Shown: positions 9,316-17,819, counted from the stretch's first letter. The stretch is 64,000 nucleotides of DNA from Azospirillum sp. B510 (GCF_000010725.1 NC_013854.1:1083001-1147000); one strand, 5' to 3'. Made by a program: numbers and translations. Notes: generated by a model from the sequence alone, not told the origin.

Positions 9316-10113
9316 TCAGCCCTTGGCGCTCTTCAGCAGGCGGGCGACCGGCACCTGGAGGTGGCTGTTGGCGGCGAGGACATTGCCGGTAAAGACCGGA
9401 TTGCGCCCACCCTCGATCTCGCCGACGAAGCCGCCGGCCTCGGTGACCATCAGCACGCCGGCGGCGCAGTCCCACGGAGCCAGGCCGCGCTCCCAATAGG
9501 CGTCGAAGCGGCCGGCGGCGGTGTAGGCGAGGTCGAGCGACGCGGCGCCGAAGCGGCGGATGCCCGCGACCTCCTTCATCACCGCCTCCTGTTCCTTCAG
9601 GAAGGTGGCGTGGTCGCCGCGGCCCTTGAAGGGGATGCCGGTGGCCAGAACGCAATCCTCCAGCCGGCGGCGTTCGGAAACGCGGAGCCGGGTGTGGTTG
9701 ACGAAGGCGCCGGCGCCCTTCTCGGTCCAGAACAGTTCGTCGGTGATCGGGGCGTAGATGACGCCGGCGACGATCTCGCCGTTGCGTTCGGCGCCGATCG
9801 AGATCGCCCAGTGCGGCAGGCCGTGCAGGAAGTTGGTGGTGCCGTCGAGCGGATCGACGATCCAGCGGGCGTCGGCGTCGCTGCCCTTCGACTCGCCGCT
9901 CTCCTCCATCAGGAAACCGAATTCGGGTCGCGCCTTCTGAAGTTCCTCGCGCAGGGTGCGTTCGGCCTTCAGGTCGGCGGCGGACACGAAGTCCGCGGGG
10001 CCCTTGCGCGACACCTGGAGGTGTTCGACCTCGCCGAAGTCGCGGACGAGACCGCGGGCGGCCTTCTCGGCGGCGCGGACCATGACGTTGATGAGAGCGG
10101 AGCGGGTGGCCAT
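9316..10113 (-). CDS. suhB: Inositol monophosphatase family protein
   Basis: Mg2+-dependent phosphatase of the IMPase/SuhB family, 265 residues. Metal ligands are visible: E70-E71 in LMEESGES, the motif WIVDPLDGTTNF with D87 and D90, and the C-terminal LAPWDCAAGVLMVTEAGG. The start is the ATG at 10113 (MATRSALINV), which matches the family N-terminus; the frame continues upstream into the efp terminator region and that extension is not credible. No strong ribosome binding site is seen. It lies 97 bp downstream of efp on the same strand, with a probable terminator between. It could act on inositol phosphate or as a SuhB-like factor for rRNA transcription; sequence does not decide. Confidence 0.93.
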   Translation of the reverse strand: MATRSALINVMVRAAEKAARGLVRDFGEVEHLQVSRKGPADFVSAADLKAERTLREELQKARPEFGFLMEESGESKGSDADARWIVDPLDGTTNFLHGLPHWAISIGAERNGEIVAGVIYAPITDELFWTEKGAGAFVNHTRLRVSERRRLEDCVLATGIPFKGRGDHATFLKEQEAVMKEVAGIRRFGAASLDLAYTAAGRFDAYWERGLAPWDCAAGVLMVTEAGGFVGEIEGGRNPVFTGNVLAANSHLQVPVARLLKSAKG

Positions 10114-10142
10114 GGGAGTGGGTGTACCGTTTCGTGCAGGAA

Positions 10143-10185
10143 CCAGAAAACAATACACCGGCCTCCGCGCCTGGCGAAGACCGGT
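10143..10185 (-). terminator. Probable efp terminator
   Basis: Read on the minus strand, CACCGG and CCGGTG arms (10155-10160 and 10180-10185) enclose a GC-rich loop and are followed by a T-rich tract (TATTGTTTTC). It sits between the efp stop and the suhB start. The stem is moderate, so read-through into suhB is possible. Confidence 0.5.
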
Positions 10186-10210
10186 GATGGCAGAACCGAC
10201 CTGGGACCGA

Positions 10211-10777
10211 TCAGTCCTTGGCGCGTTCGACATACTCGCCGCTGGCGGTGTCGACGACGACGCGGGTCCCGGCCTCGATGTGCGGCGGAACCAGGATCGA
10301 CACGCCGTTCTCCAGCTTGGCCGGCTTGTAGGAGGAGGAGGCCGTCTGGCCCTTCACCACGGGGTCGGACTCGGTGATCAGCAGCGTGACCTTGCCGGGG
10401 ATCTCGACGCCCAGCGGCGAGCCTTCATGGCTCTGCACCGTGACTTCCATGCCGTCCTGCAGGAAGACGGCCGGGTCGCCGATGATGTCGCGCGGGATGG
10501 CGACCTGCTCGAACGTTTCCTTGTCCATGAAGGTGAAGCTGTCACCTTCGGCGAAGAGGAAGGTCATCTCATGCTCGTCCAGGCGAGCGCGCTCAACGGT
10601 CTCCTGGGTGCGGAACCGCTCGATCGACTTGGTGCCGGTGCGAACGTCCTTCATTTCCAGCTGGATGAAGGCGCCGCCCTTGCCAGGCTGCACGATGGCG
10701 GTTTTGGTGATGACCCAGAGCTTTCCGTTGTGCTCCAGCACATGGCCGGGGCGCATCGTGTTGGCATTGACCTTCAT
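10211..10777 (-). CDS. efp: Translation elongation factor P
   Basis: EF-P binds the ribosome and relieves stalling at polyproline stretches, which matters here because TolA and other products in the window are very proline-rich. The protein has 188 residues, the family's usual length. The tip loop of domain I is PGKGGAF with the modifiable lysine K33, the type that EpmA beta-lysylates, in line with an epmA homologue divergently encoded at 11135. Domains II and III follow (VERARLDEHEMTFLF, EIPGKVTLLI). The ATG at 10777 is preceded by a purine-rich GAAGTCATGAGTA stretch. The call is firm. Confidence 0.98.
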   Translation of the reverse strand: MKVNANTMRPGHVLEHNGKLWVITKTAIVQPGKGGAFIQLEMKDVRTGTKSIERFRTQETVERARLDEHEMTFLFAEGDSFTFMDKETFEQVAIPRDIIGDPAVFLQDGMEVTVQSHEGSPLGVEIPGKVTLLITESDPVVKGQTASSSYKPAKLENGVSILVPPHIEAGTRVVVDTASGEYVERAKD

Positions 10778-11134
10778 GGCTTACTCATGACTTCCAGAAA
10801 TACGGGCGGCGCGGACCCTACCAGCTTGACCGGCCATAGGCAACGGCGCGGAACGGTACCGGCGCAGGATCCCGCCGATTGACGGGAGATTCTTCGCTGA
10901 ACCGGCCCGCGCTGTTTGGAACGGTTCCAGCAATGGGACGTTTGGAACGTATGAAACGTTTTTGACGACCCTGTTCAGTGTTCCATCCGTCCCGCCCGCG
11001 CGCGTCTTCCGCGTTGAGCCGAGATTACCACGGGCGGCCGCCGTGACCAATAGCGCCCCGGCTTGAGTAAGCCGGCCGGGGATGCTCTGATGCGCCCGCA
11101 CCCCTTTCGACCGTCCATCACGAGCGCGCCCGTC
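10778..11134. promoter_or_regulatory. Divergent efp/epmA intergenic region with palindromes
   Basis: About 360 bp between the two divergent genes. It contains a perfect interrupted palindrome TGGAACGGTTCCA at 10917-10929 and, 10 bp later, ACGTTT and AAACGT arms (10939-10944 and 10955-10960) around GGAACGTATG. The GGAAC element thus occurs twice about 22 bp apart, as expected for a dimeric regulator, but I cannot name the protein. No credible gene lies here. The exact epmA start is uncertain, so part of this region could be coding. Confidence 0.4.
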
Positions 11135-12202
11135 ATGTCCGCCCCGATCCGATCCGCCGAGCTTCCTCCCTGGCACCCCGAGGCGCTGGCCCGCCGCCGT
11201 CCCTTTCTGGCGGCGCGCGGCCGGGTGTTGACCGCCGTCCGCCGCGTGTTCGAGGAGCTGGCCTTCATCGAGGTCGACACGCCGGCCCTACAGGTGTCGC
11301 CGGGGATGGAGCCGCATCTCCAGGCCTTCGCCACCGAGCTGCGCGGGCCGCATCCCGACGACCGCCGGACGCTCTACCTGCACACCAGCCCGGAATTCGC
11401 CATGAAGAAGCTGCTGGTGGCCGGCGTGCCGCGGCTGTGGCAGCTGACCCATGCCTACCGCAACGGCGAGCGGTCGGGCACCCATGCGCCTGAATTCTCG
11501 ATGCTGGAATGGTATCGTGCCGGCGATGGCTACCGCACCCTGATCGACGATTGCCGGGATTTGCTGCGCGCCGGCGCCGAGGCCGGTGGCCGGCGGCGTT
11601 TCGAGTTCCGCGGGATGAACTGCGATCCCTTCGCGGCCTGGCGGGTCCTGACCGTTCCGGACGCCTTTCACGAGTACGCCGGCATCGACCTGATGGCGAC
11701 CTATGACGGCGGCCATGATCCCGACCCGGCGGCGCTGGCGGCGGAGGCGGCGCGCATCGGCGTCGCGCCGCATGAGGGCGACCGTTGGGAGGACATCGTC
11801 TTCCGCATCATGTTCGACCGGATCGAGCCGCATCTGGGCGAGGGCGTGCCCTGCGTGCTGACCGACTATCCGCTGTGCATGGCGGCGTTGTCGCGGCCCA
11901 AGCCCGAGGATCCGCGGCTGGCCGAACGGTTCGAGCTGTATGCCTGCGGCCTGGAACTGGCGAACGCCTTCGGTGAACTGACCGATGCGGCGGTGCAGCG
12001 CGCCCGCTTCGAGGCCGACATGGCGCTGAAGGAACGTCTCTACGGCGAGCGTTTCCCGGTGGACGAGGATTTCCTCGCAGCACTGGAGCATGGCATGCCG
12101 CAAAGCAGCGGCATCGCCCTGGGCTTCGACCGGCTGGCGATGCTGTGCAGCGGGGCCGGGAGCATCGATCAGGTGCTGTGGCTGCCGGTCGCGGGGGTGT
12201 GA
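11135..12202 (+). CDS. epmA: EF-P--(R)-beta-lysine ligase (EpmA/GenX)
   Basis: Class II lysyl-tRNA synthetase-like enzyme without an anticodon-binding domain; it attaches (R)-beta-lysine to EF-P. The product is 355 residues from the ATG at 11135. Class II motifs are present: FEELAFIEVDTPALQ (motif 1), WQLTHAYRNGERSGTHAPEFSMLEWY (motif 2 region, written here in part: RNGERSGTHAPEFSM) and SGIALGFDRLAMLC (motif 3). The lysine-specific ELANAFGELTD matches EpmA's ELANGFHELTD. Earlier starts at 11063 or 11090 are possible; none has a strong ribosome binding site. It faces efp. The partner aminomutase EpmB is not in the window. Confidence 0.92.
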   Translation: MSAPIRSAELPPWHPEALARRRPFLAARGRVLTAVRRVFEELAFIEVDTPALQVSPGMEPHLQAFATELRGPHPDDRRTLYLHTSPEFAMKKLLVAGVPRLWQLTHAYRNGERSGTHAPEFSMLEWYRAGDGYRTLIDDCRDLLRAGAEAGGRRRFEFRGMNCDPFAAWRVLTVPDAFHEYAGIDLMATYDGGHDPDPAALAAEAARIGVAPHEGDRWEDIVFRIMFDRIEPHLGEGVPCVLTDYPLCMAALSRPKPEDPRLAERFELYACGLELANAFGELTDAAVQRARFEADMALKERLYGERFPVDEDFLAALEHGMPQSSGIALGFDRLAMLCSGAGSIDQVLWLPVAGV

Positions 12203-12210
12203 CGGGGGAG

Positions 12211-12240
12211 GGGGCCCCTCTCCCAGTGCGGGAGAGGGGG
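12211..12240. terminator. Hairpin between convergent epmA and fadL-like genes
   Basis: A 10-bp stem, CCCCTCTCCC at 12215-12224 with GGGAGAGGGG at 12230-12239, around a short AGTGC loop. It lies between the epmA stop and the stop of the porin gene, a place where it could end both transcripts, although no T run follows. The sequence belongs to the same GGGAGAGGG repeat family as 4925-5090, 29028-29145 and 61381-61420. Confidence 0.5.
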
Positions 12241-12253
12241 AGATCACGTCCAA

Positions 12254-13585
12254 TCAGAAGGTGAATCTCGCCTGGAGGCCGATCAGGTCGATGCTGCTCT
12301 TGTAATCCACGTTCAGATTGCCGCGGCCGGCGCCGACTCCGGTCAGGTCGTCGGTGAGGGCGACCGAGGTCTTCGGGACGAAGACATGCGAATAGGCGGC
12401 GTCGACCCGCAGATTGTCGGTGACCTGATAGCCGGCGCCGGCCGACAGCCAGTAACGGTTCTGTTCCGGGATGCGCGGCGTGCGGTATTGGCCGTCGACG
12501 GACCCCTTGTCGAAGGCGACGCCGCCGCGCAGCGTCAGCTTGTCGGTCACCTTGTAGGAGGTGCCGAGCGCGTAATACCAGGTGTCCTTCCAACGCTCCT
12601 CGGTCACCGAGGTGAGCGCCGGGTTGGCGACGTTGACGCGCAGCTCGTGGAAGCGCGACCAGTTGGTCCATTGCACGTCCGCCATCACCGCCCAGCGGTC
12701 GCTCAGCTCGTGATACAGGCCGAGGGAGGCGATGTCCGGCGTGGTCAGGTCGGCGTTGGCGCTCTGGTTGGGCAGGGCGCCGGCCAATGCCGGCGGCAGG
12801 CCGGTGAAGGAGACGTTGCCGGTCAGCTTGTGCTTGACCGCCGAGCGGTAGGCGAGGCCGATGCGCGTGCCCTTCACCGGCTCGATCAGGGCGCCCAGCG
12901 TGAAGCCCCAGCCCCAATCGTCACCGGTCACGTCGCTCTTGACGTCGAGCGCGCCGGGACGGCCAAGGCGGCTGGCGCCGAAATCGGAGGCCTGCGACAG
13001 CTTGGCCTTGGCATATTGGATCTGCACGCCGCCGCCGAGCGTGATCATCGGGTTGATGCGATAGGACACCGACGGCGTGAAGTTGTAGGTGCGCAGATCC
13101 GAGCGGATGCCGTGATAGCGGCCGATCCAATTGTCGCCATAGTCGGTGACCAGACCCCAGGGGCCGTTGGCCGACAGGCCGAGCTTCAGGTCGTCGCTGA
13201 TCGAATAGACGAAATAGCCCGCCGGGACGATCGCGTCCTGGGCGATGTCGCCCGGCGAGGCGTTGCCGGAGATCGCGGTGCCGCCCAGCCGCCGGGCGCG
13301 GGTGGCGCTGGCGCTGTCGACCTTCGACTTCACCATGACGCCGGTGGCGGTCTGCACCGCTTCGATCCCGGTCACCAGCCCCATGGTGGCCGGGTTGTAG
13401 AACATGGCGCTGGCATCGCCGTTGCCGCCCGCGGTCACACCCGCATAGGCGGTGCCCTGGCCCGACACGCTCTGCTCCTTCAACGCGAAGCCGGCGGCGA
13501 ACGCCGTGGAGGCGGTCGCGATCGGCGCGGTCACCGCGATGGCGGCGGCGGTCAGCAGGCGGGTCCTGAGCGTCGTCGGAGTCAT
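12254..13585 (-). CDS. FadL/OmpP1-type outer membrane transporter
   Basis: Outer-membrane beta-barrel of the FadL/TodX family, which takes up long-chain fatty acids or other hydrophobic compounds. The 443-residue precursor has a signal peptide ending AFAAG, then the typical FadL opening FALKEQSVSGQGTAYAG with NPATMGLVTG. The C-terminus is LQARFTF, ending in phenylalanine as barrel proteins do. I chose ATG 13585 because AAGGA lies 5 bp upstream; an earlier in-frame codon at 13600 would add five residues. A possible MerR-type operator lies about 45 bp upstream (13629-13644), which would fit control by fatty or branched-chain acid metabolism. Confidence 0.92.
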   Translation of the reverse strand: MTPTTLRTRLLTAAAIAVTAPIATASTAFAAGFALKEQSVSGQGTAYAGVTAGGNGDASAMFYNPATMGLVTGIEAVQTATGVMVKSKVDSASATRARRLGGTAISGNASPGDIAQDAIVPAGYFVYSISDDLKLGLSANGPWGLVTDYGDNWIGRYHGIRSDLRTYNFTPSVSYRINPMITLGGGVQIQYAKAKLSQASDFGASRLGRPGALDVKSDVTGDDWGWGFTLGALIEPVKGTRIGLAYRSAVKHKLTGNVSFTGLPPALAGALPNQSANADLTTPDIASLGLYHELSDRWAVMADVQWTNWSRFHELRVNVANPALTSVTEERWKDTWYYALGTSYKVTDKLTLRGGVAFDKGSVDGQYRTPRIPEQNRYWLSAGAGYQVTDNLRVDAAYSHVFVPKTSVALTDDLTGVGAGRGNLNVDYKSSIDLIGLQARFTF

Positions 13586-13628
13586 GGTTCCTTCCCCCAA
13601 TTGTGTTATTGACGCAATGATACATAAA

Positions 13629-13644
13629 TTGACGCTTACGTAAA
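13629..13644. promoter_or_regulatory. Candidate operator upstream of fadL-like gene
   Basis: TTGACGCTTACGTAAA resembles the operators of LiuR-type MerR regulators of branched-chain amino acid and fatty acid catabolism as I remember them. A second TTGACGC occurs at 13611-13617, about 18 bp away. The position, 40-60 bp before the start codon, suits a regulator overlapping the promoter. Assignment to LiuR is inference only; no such regulator is in the window. Confidence 0.3.
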
Positions 13645-13730
13645 GATCTCCGCGCTATTTTTTGTCAGGCGGACCATCAGTGTTGCTGATGAGTCGCGCC
13701 ATGGGAAGACCGGGGGAATCCGACGGGCGG

Positions 13731-13766
13731 AAAAGCGAAAGGGCCGGAGACGAGGCTCCGACCCTT
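13731..13766 (-). terminator. Terminator of the TauE/SafE permease gene
   Basis: On the minus strand, AAGGGTCGGAG and CTCCGGCCCTT form a stem with one mismatch and are followed by TCGCTTTTCC. It lies about 70 bp past the permease stop codon and before the fadL-like promoter. Confidence 0.6.
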
Positions 13767-13832
13767 GTGGCGACTGGAAATCGAGCGCCCGCCGCGGCGG
13801 GACACCGGCTGGCGGCTGGCGGCTGGAAAGGG

Positions 13833-14639
13833 TCAGGCGATCCAGGCGGCGGCGGCGGTGAACAGCTCGCGCAGGATGTTATGTTCGTCGGTCCACACCA
13901 GCTTGGCGGTGATGACGATCGAGGCCACAACCAGCATGGGGCGCACGACTCGGGCGCCGTTGCGGATCACCATATGGGCGCCGGCCTGGGCGCCGATATA
14001 TTGCGCGACCCCCATCAGCAGTCCGACCGTCCACAGCACATGGCCGCCGACGATGAAGAACAGCAGCGAGGCGACGTTGCTGGTCAGGTTCAGCACCTTG
14101 GTGTGGGCGGTCGCCTTGCGCAGATTGTGGCCGAGCAGCGAGACGAAGGCGATGGCGAAGAAGGTGCCGGTGCCCGGCCCGAAGAAGCCGTCATAAAAGC
14201 CGATGCCGGTGCCGACGCTCAGCGCGAAGGCATGCTCGCCGATGCGCTGATGGGCGTCGACGTCGCCGGCCTTGGGTGACAGCAGCAGATAGAGGGCGAT
14301 GCCGATCAGCAGGATCGGGATGACGTCGCGCAGGAAGCTGGGGTCCAGCATCTGCACCAGGGTCGCTCCGGCGCCGGCGCCGACGAAGGTGCAGAGGATC
14401 ATGGTCCGCATCGAGCCGGGATGGACCTCGCCGCGCCGGACGAATTTCACCGTCGCCGACAGCGATCCGAAGCTGGATTGCAGTTTGCCGGTCGCCAACG
14501 CCTCGGCGGGGGACAGGCCGGCCGCCAGCAGTGCCGGGATGGTCAGCAGGCCGCCGCCGCCGGCGATGGAATCGACGAAGCCGGCCAGCAGGCCGACGGC
14601 GAACAGGATGCCCAGCGATTCGGGCGTCAGAAGATCCAT
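13833..14639 (-). CDS. TauE/SafE (TSUP) family membrane permease
   Basis: Inner-membrane transporter of the TSUP family, members of which export or import sulfite, sulfoacetate and other small anions. It has 268 residues and about eight hydrophobic segments. The hallmark glycine-rich motif after the first helix, GFVDSIAGGGGLLTIPALL, is clear, and its repeat appears in the second half as GFYDGFFGPGTGTFF. The ATG at 14639 opens MDLLTPESLGILFAVGLLAG. The substrate cannot be told from sequence, and the neighbours (thiE upstream, porin downstream) do not point to a sulfur pathway. Confidence 0.93.
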   Translation of the reverse strand: MDLLTPESLGILFAVGLLAGFVDSIAGGGGLLTIPALLAAGLSPAEALATGKLQSSFGSLSATVKFVRRGEVHPGSMRTMILCTFVGAGAGATLVQMLDPSFLRDVIPILLIGIALYLLLSPKAGDVDAHQRIGEHAFALSVGTGIGFYDGFFGPGTGTFFAIAFVSLLGHNLRKATAHTKVLNLTSNVASLLFFIVGGHVLWTVGLLMGVAQYIGAQAGAHMVIRNGARVVRPMLVVASIVITAKLVWTDEHNILRELFTAAAAWIA

Positions 14640-14720
14640 GATCTGGAGGAAATCCGCTTGAGCGCCGCTGACCGGCAGGGCCGGCCATTGTGGCGGCCGA
14701 CGGGGCCGGCATAGATACAG

Positions 14721-15395
14721 TCAGCCGGCCGACCCGACAAGCACGGCGTCGATGGCGGCGTTCAGCGCCCGGACCCCGGCCCCCGGCCCCTGGGGATGGC
14801 CCCAGACGGCGTTGACCACGGCGAGGAAATCCGCCCCGGCGGCGACCAGCGGCGCGCAGTTGTCGGCGGTGATGCCGCCGATGGCGACGCAGGGGACCTC
14901 CATCAGCTCCGACCACCAGCTCAGCAGCTCCGGCTCCGCCTTGTATTCGGCGGTCTTGGTGGTGGTGGGGAAGAAGGCGCCGAAGGCGACATAGTCCGCC
15001 CCCTCCTCGCCGGCGATCATGGCGAGATGGCGGCTGTCATGGCAGGTGACGCCGACGATGGCGTCGTTGCCCATGATCTTGCGGGCATCGCGATAGGGCG
15101 TGTCGGTTTGGCCGACATGGACACCGTCGCAGCCGGCTTCCCGCGCCAGGCGCGGATGGTCGTTCAGGATGAAGGCGACGTCCCGCTCCTGCGCGATCGG
15201 GCGCAGCAGGTCGCAGGCGCGACGGATGTCGTCCTCCGGGCGGTCCTTGAGGCGGAGCTGCACGCAGGCGACGTCGCCGGCGTCCAGCGCCTCCGCCAGA
15301 AGCGGCGCGAACGCCGCCGGCTCCAGGGCCGGCGGCGTCACGAGGTACAGTCGGCAGGCGGCAGATTCCACCCGCGTCGGCTTTCCCTTGGCCAA
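14721..15395 (-). CDS. thiE: Thiamine-phosphate synthase
   Basis: Joins hydroxymethylpyrimidine diphosphate and thiazole phosphate to give thiamine phosphate. The protein has 224 residues and a TIM-barrel pattern: [101 protein letters not shown]. All are standard ThiE substrate-binding segments. It starts 3 bp after the aldolase stop, so the two are one operon; this aldolase-thiE pairing is common in alphaproteobacteria. The extra N-terminal [12 protein letters not shown] may or may not be translated. Confidence 0.95.
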   Translation of the reverse strand: MAKGKPTRVESAACRLYLVTPPALEPAAFAPLLAEALDAGDVACVQLRLKDRPEDDIRRACDLLRPIAQERDVAFILNDHPRLAREAGCDGVHVGQTDTPYRDARKIMGNDAIVGVTCHDSRHLAMIAGEEGADYVAFGAFFPTTTKTAEYKAEPELLSWWSELMEVPCVAIGGITADNCAPLVAAGADFLAVVNAVWGHPQGPGAGVRALNAAIDAVLVGSAG

Positions 15396-15398
15396 GTG

Positions 15399-16328
15399 TT
15401 ACTCCCGGCCCTGGTAGATCTTCATGATCCGGTCGAGCAGCTTGAGGGCCTCCTCGCGCGGGCGCTGGAAGGCGTTGCGGCCGATGATCGAGCCGTTGCC
15501 GCCGCCGTCGCGGATGGCGCGGGCGTCCTCGAACACCGCATCCTCGCCCTTGGTGGCGCCGCCGGAGAAGACCACGACGCGGCGGCCGTTGAAGGCGCAC
15601 TGCATGATGTGCTTCACCCGCTCCGCCTGGGTGGCGATCGGGATGTTCTTCGACTCGTAGACCTTCTTGGCCTCGGCCTGCTCAAGGAAGGCGGTCGGCA
15701 GCTTCACCTTGATGATGTGGGCGCCGAGCAGCGCCGCCATGTGCGCGCCATAGCCGATCACGTCGATGCCCAGCTCGCCGTCCTTGGTGACGGCGCCGCC
15801 GCGCGGGTAGGACCACAGCACGGTGGCCAGCCCGTAGGACTTCGCCTCCTTCGACAGCTCGCGGAATTCCTCGTACTGGTTGTACATGGCTTCCGAGCCG
15901 GGATAGATGGTGAAGCCGATGGCCGATGCGCCCAGGCGCAAGGCGTCCTGGATCGAGGCGGTGACGGCCTGGTCGGCGTTTTCCTTCTGGGTGGACAGCG
16001 AGTTGGCGCTGTTCATCTTGAGGATCAGCGGGATCGAGCCGGCGAAGGTGCCGGCACCGGCCTCCAGCGAGCCCAGGGGAGCGGCGTAGGCGTTGCAGCC
16101 CGCGTCGATGGCCAGCTGGTAATGGTAGTGCGGGTCGTAGCCGGCATCGTTCGGGCCGAAGCTGCGGGCCGGACCATGCTCGAAGCCTTGGTCGACCGGC
16201 AGGATCACCAGCTTGCCGGTACCGCCGAGCTTGCCTTCCATCAGGATGCGGGCGAGATTCGCCTTGGTGCCGGGATTGTCGCTCTCGTAGTTGGCGAGAA
16301 TGTCTTTGACGCGGCGCGTGAGCTTCAT
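15399..16328 (-). CDS. fba: Class I fructose-bisphosphate aldolase (DhnA type)
   Basis: Glycolytic and gluconeogenic aldolase using a Schiff-base lysine. The protein has 309 residues of the DhnA/FbaB family. The lysine is in GAHIIKVKLPT, and other family segments are KLVILPVDQGFEHGP, YDPHYHYQLAIDAG, SAIGFTIYPGSE and RRVVVFSGGATKGEDA. The ATG at 16328 is preceded by GGGGAAGAGCCACA. It is first in a two-gene set with thiE. In many relatives tkt, gap, pgk and fba cluster; here gap and tkt are 5.5 kb away and pgk is not seen. Confidence 0.95.
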   Translation of the reverse strand: MKLTRRVKDILANYESDNPGTKANLARILMEGKLGGTGKLVILPVDQGFEHGPARSFGPNDAGYDPHYHYQLAIDAGCNAYAAPLGSLEAGAGTFAGSIPLILKMNSANSLSTQKENADQAVTASIQDALRLGASAIGFTIYPGSEAMYNQYEEFRELSKEAKSYGLATVLWSYPRGGAVTKDGELGIDVIGYGAHMAALLGAHIIKVKLPTAFLEQAEAKKVYESKNIPIATQAERVKHIMQCAFNGRRVVVFSGGATKGEDAVFEDARAIRDGGGNGSIIGRNAFQRPREEALKLLDRIMKIYQGRE

Positions 16329-16493
16329 TGTGGCTCTTCCCCTGGGGCATTCTTGAATGGCGCCGTCTTAGCCCGTATTCGCCCGTTTTGCAACGGCGGG
16401 AGGGGCATAAAGCGGCCATTTGCCACGCCTGAACGGCCTAGGGCCTGCGGTCGGGGGGGCCTCGTCAGGGCGGGGAAGCCCCGTCCCAAGGGG

Positions 16494-16748
16494 TTACGGC
16501 AGAAGGGACGCGACCAGGCTGTAGAGCCCGTATCCGGCCCCGCCCAGCACCGCCCAGGCCGCCGCGGTGAGCCCGACCCAGACGGCGATCAGCCGCAGGC
16601 CGCGCATCTTCTCAGGTGCGGGGGCGGGATGCCGCCCCGTCCGGTCGGGGTGCCGGGCGCCGGTGGATTGCCCCGTCCGGTGCGGCCGCGCGATCGCCTG
16701 GTCCGGCGTGGTCAGGGAGGTCATGCTCATGGGCGGCTCGTCCGGCAT
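16494..16748 (-). CDS. Small predicted membrane protein
   Basis: Hypothetical 84-residue protein. Residues 1-50 are polar and rich in Pro, Arg and His (QSTGARHPDRTGRHPAPAPE), and about 53-81 form one hydrophobic helix (LIAVWVGLTAAAWAVLGGAG). I do not recognise a family. The membrane segment and its place just upstream of the aldolase gene argue that it is real, but there is no clear ribosome binding site and the start could be the Met at 16730. Codon use is similar to the neighbours. Confidence 0.5.
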   Translation of the reverse strand: MPDEPPMSMTSLTTPDQAIARPHRTGQSTGARHPDRTGRHPAPAPEKMRGLRLIAVWVGLTAAAWAVLGGAGYGLYSLVASLLP

Positions 16749-16840
16749 CGGGGGGTAGGGGATGTGTCACAAAATTATCCTAAGGTGAGGTTACACCACC
16801 TTCGCGCGGCGAGCCTGTGCGAAAAAGCGGTAGTCCCGTT

Positions 16841-17287
16841 CTAACCATCGCCCCGTGCCAGCCAGTCGCGGCAAAGCGCCTCGACCGGCCCGGGCCCGTG
16901 GGAGCCGTCGCCTCCGGCATCGGCAAGAGGGGAGAGATCGAGCAGCGGCGGGCGGACGGTCAGCAGCCTGGCGCCTCCGGTCTCGGCGATCGCCGCCAGC
17001 CGCCGCGCCGCCTCCGGCCGGCCGCTGAACAGCAGGCCCGGCACGCCGGCGGCCAGCGCCGCCTGCGCCTCGCCCGCGCGGTCGCCGCAGTCGAGCAGGC
17101 CGGTCACCTCCAGCGTGGGATGGGCGCGCCGCACCCGGTCCATCAGTCCGAGCAGCCAGAGCGCTCCACCCGCCGGCGGCGCCATCAGGACGAGTTCCGT
17201 TCCGGTCGACTCGGCGGCGGCGGCAGCGGCCAGCGCGTCGGCGAGGCCGCGAACCAGGATCGGACGGAAAGGCGGGGGAACGGTCAT
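16841..17287 (-). CDS. Hypothetical protein, 148 residues
   Basis: Unrecognised alpha/beta protein. The pattern of short hydrophobic strands and alanine-rich helices (TELVLMAPPAGGALWLLGLMDRV, TLEVTGLLDCGDRAGEA, GVPGLLFSGRPEAARRLAA, GARLLTVRPPLLDL, quoted in pieces) is that of a folded cytoplasmic protein and not of a random frame. The ATG at 17287 begins TVPPPFRPILVRG; the frame extends upstream to 17380 but that part looks non-coding. No ribosome binding site is evident. It lies upstream of the small membrane protein and aldolase genes on the same strand. Confidence 0.55.
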   Translation of the reverse strand: MTVPPPFRPILVRGLADALAAAAAAESTGTELVLMAPPAGGALWLLGLMDRVRRAHPTLEVTGLLDCGDRAGEAQAALAAGVPGLLFSGRPEAARRLAAIAETGGARLLTVRPPLLDLSPLADAGGDGSHGPGPVEALCRDWLARGDG

Positions 17288-17474
17288 TGGCGGCGCCGGA
17301 GCGGGATCGGGTGCCCAGTGTATCCGGGATGCTCCCAGGGCTCCACCACCGGGCCGGTCGGGAGAATTGAGGCAGGTCAAACCCTGCCAAGGCCGTCCGG
17401 GAGTATGGTCGATGACGGCGGCGCTGACGCGCTGGCGCCCGTTTCATTGGACGACCTCCCCCTGGAATGCCGAG

Positions 17475-17819
17475 ATGATGGAATACAAGGGTTACAAGGC
17501 CCAGATCGACTTCGACAACGAGGCGGGCGTCTTCGTCGGCGAAGTCATCAACACCCATGACGGCATCACCTTCACCGGCCGGTCCGTGGATGAATTGCGG
17601 GAGTCCTTCCGGCGGGCGGTGGACGATTATCTCGACCTGTCCTGCGACATGGGGGGCGAGGGCGAGCAGCCATTTTCCGGACGGCTCGCCATCCGCGTCA
17701 ATCCGATCCTGCACCGGGCGGTGGCCGACTGCGCCGCGCGGGAGGGCAAGAGCGTGTCGGCCTGGATCGCCGAATGCTTGGGCCGCGCCGCCGGGGTGAC
17801 GACCGTGAAGGCGGGGTGA
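17475..17819 (+). CDS. Orphan HicB-like antitoxin / RHH protein
   Basis: Small protein of 114 residues matching the HicB family: an N-terminal HicB domain with YKGYKAQIDFDNEAGVF and FVGEVINTHDGITFTG, SVDELRESFRRAVDDYLD, and a C-terminal ribbon-helix-helix-like DNA-binding part (SGRLAIRVNPILHRAVADCA, GKSVSAWIAECLG). HicB normally neutralises the RNase toxin HicA, but no HicA-sized frame with its dsRBD-like signature lies upstream or downstream. It may be a stand-alone regulator. The start is either ATG 17475 or 17478; the ribosome binding site is weak. Confidence 0.8.
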   Translation: MMEYKGYKAQIDFDNEAGVFVGEVINTHDGITFTGRSVDELRESFRRAVDDYLDLSCDMGGEGEQPFSGRLAIRVNPILHRAVADCAAREGKSVSAWIAECLGRAAGVTTVKAG

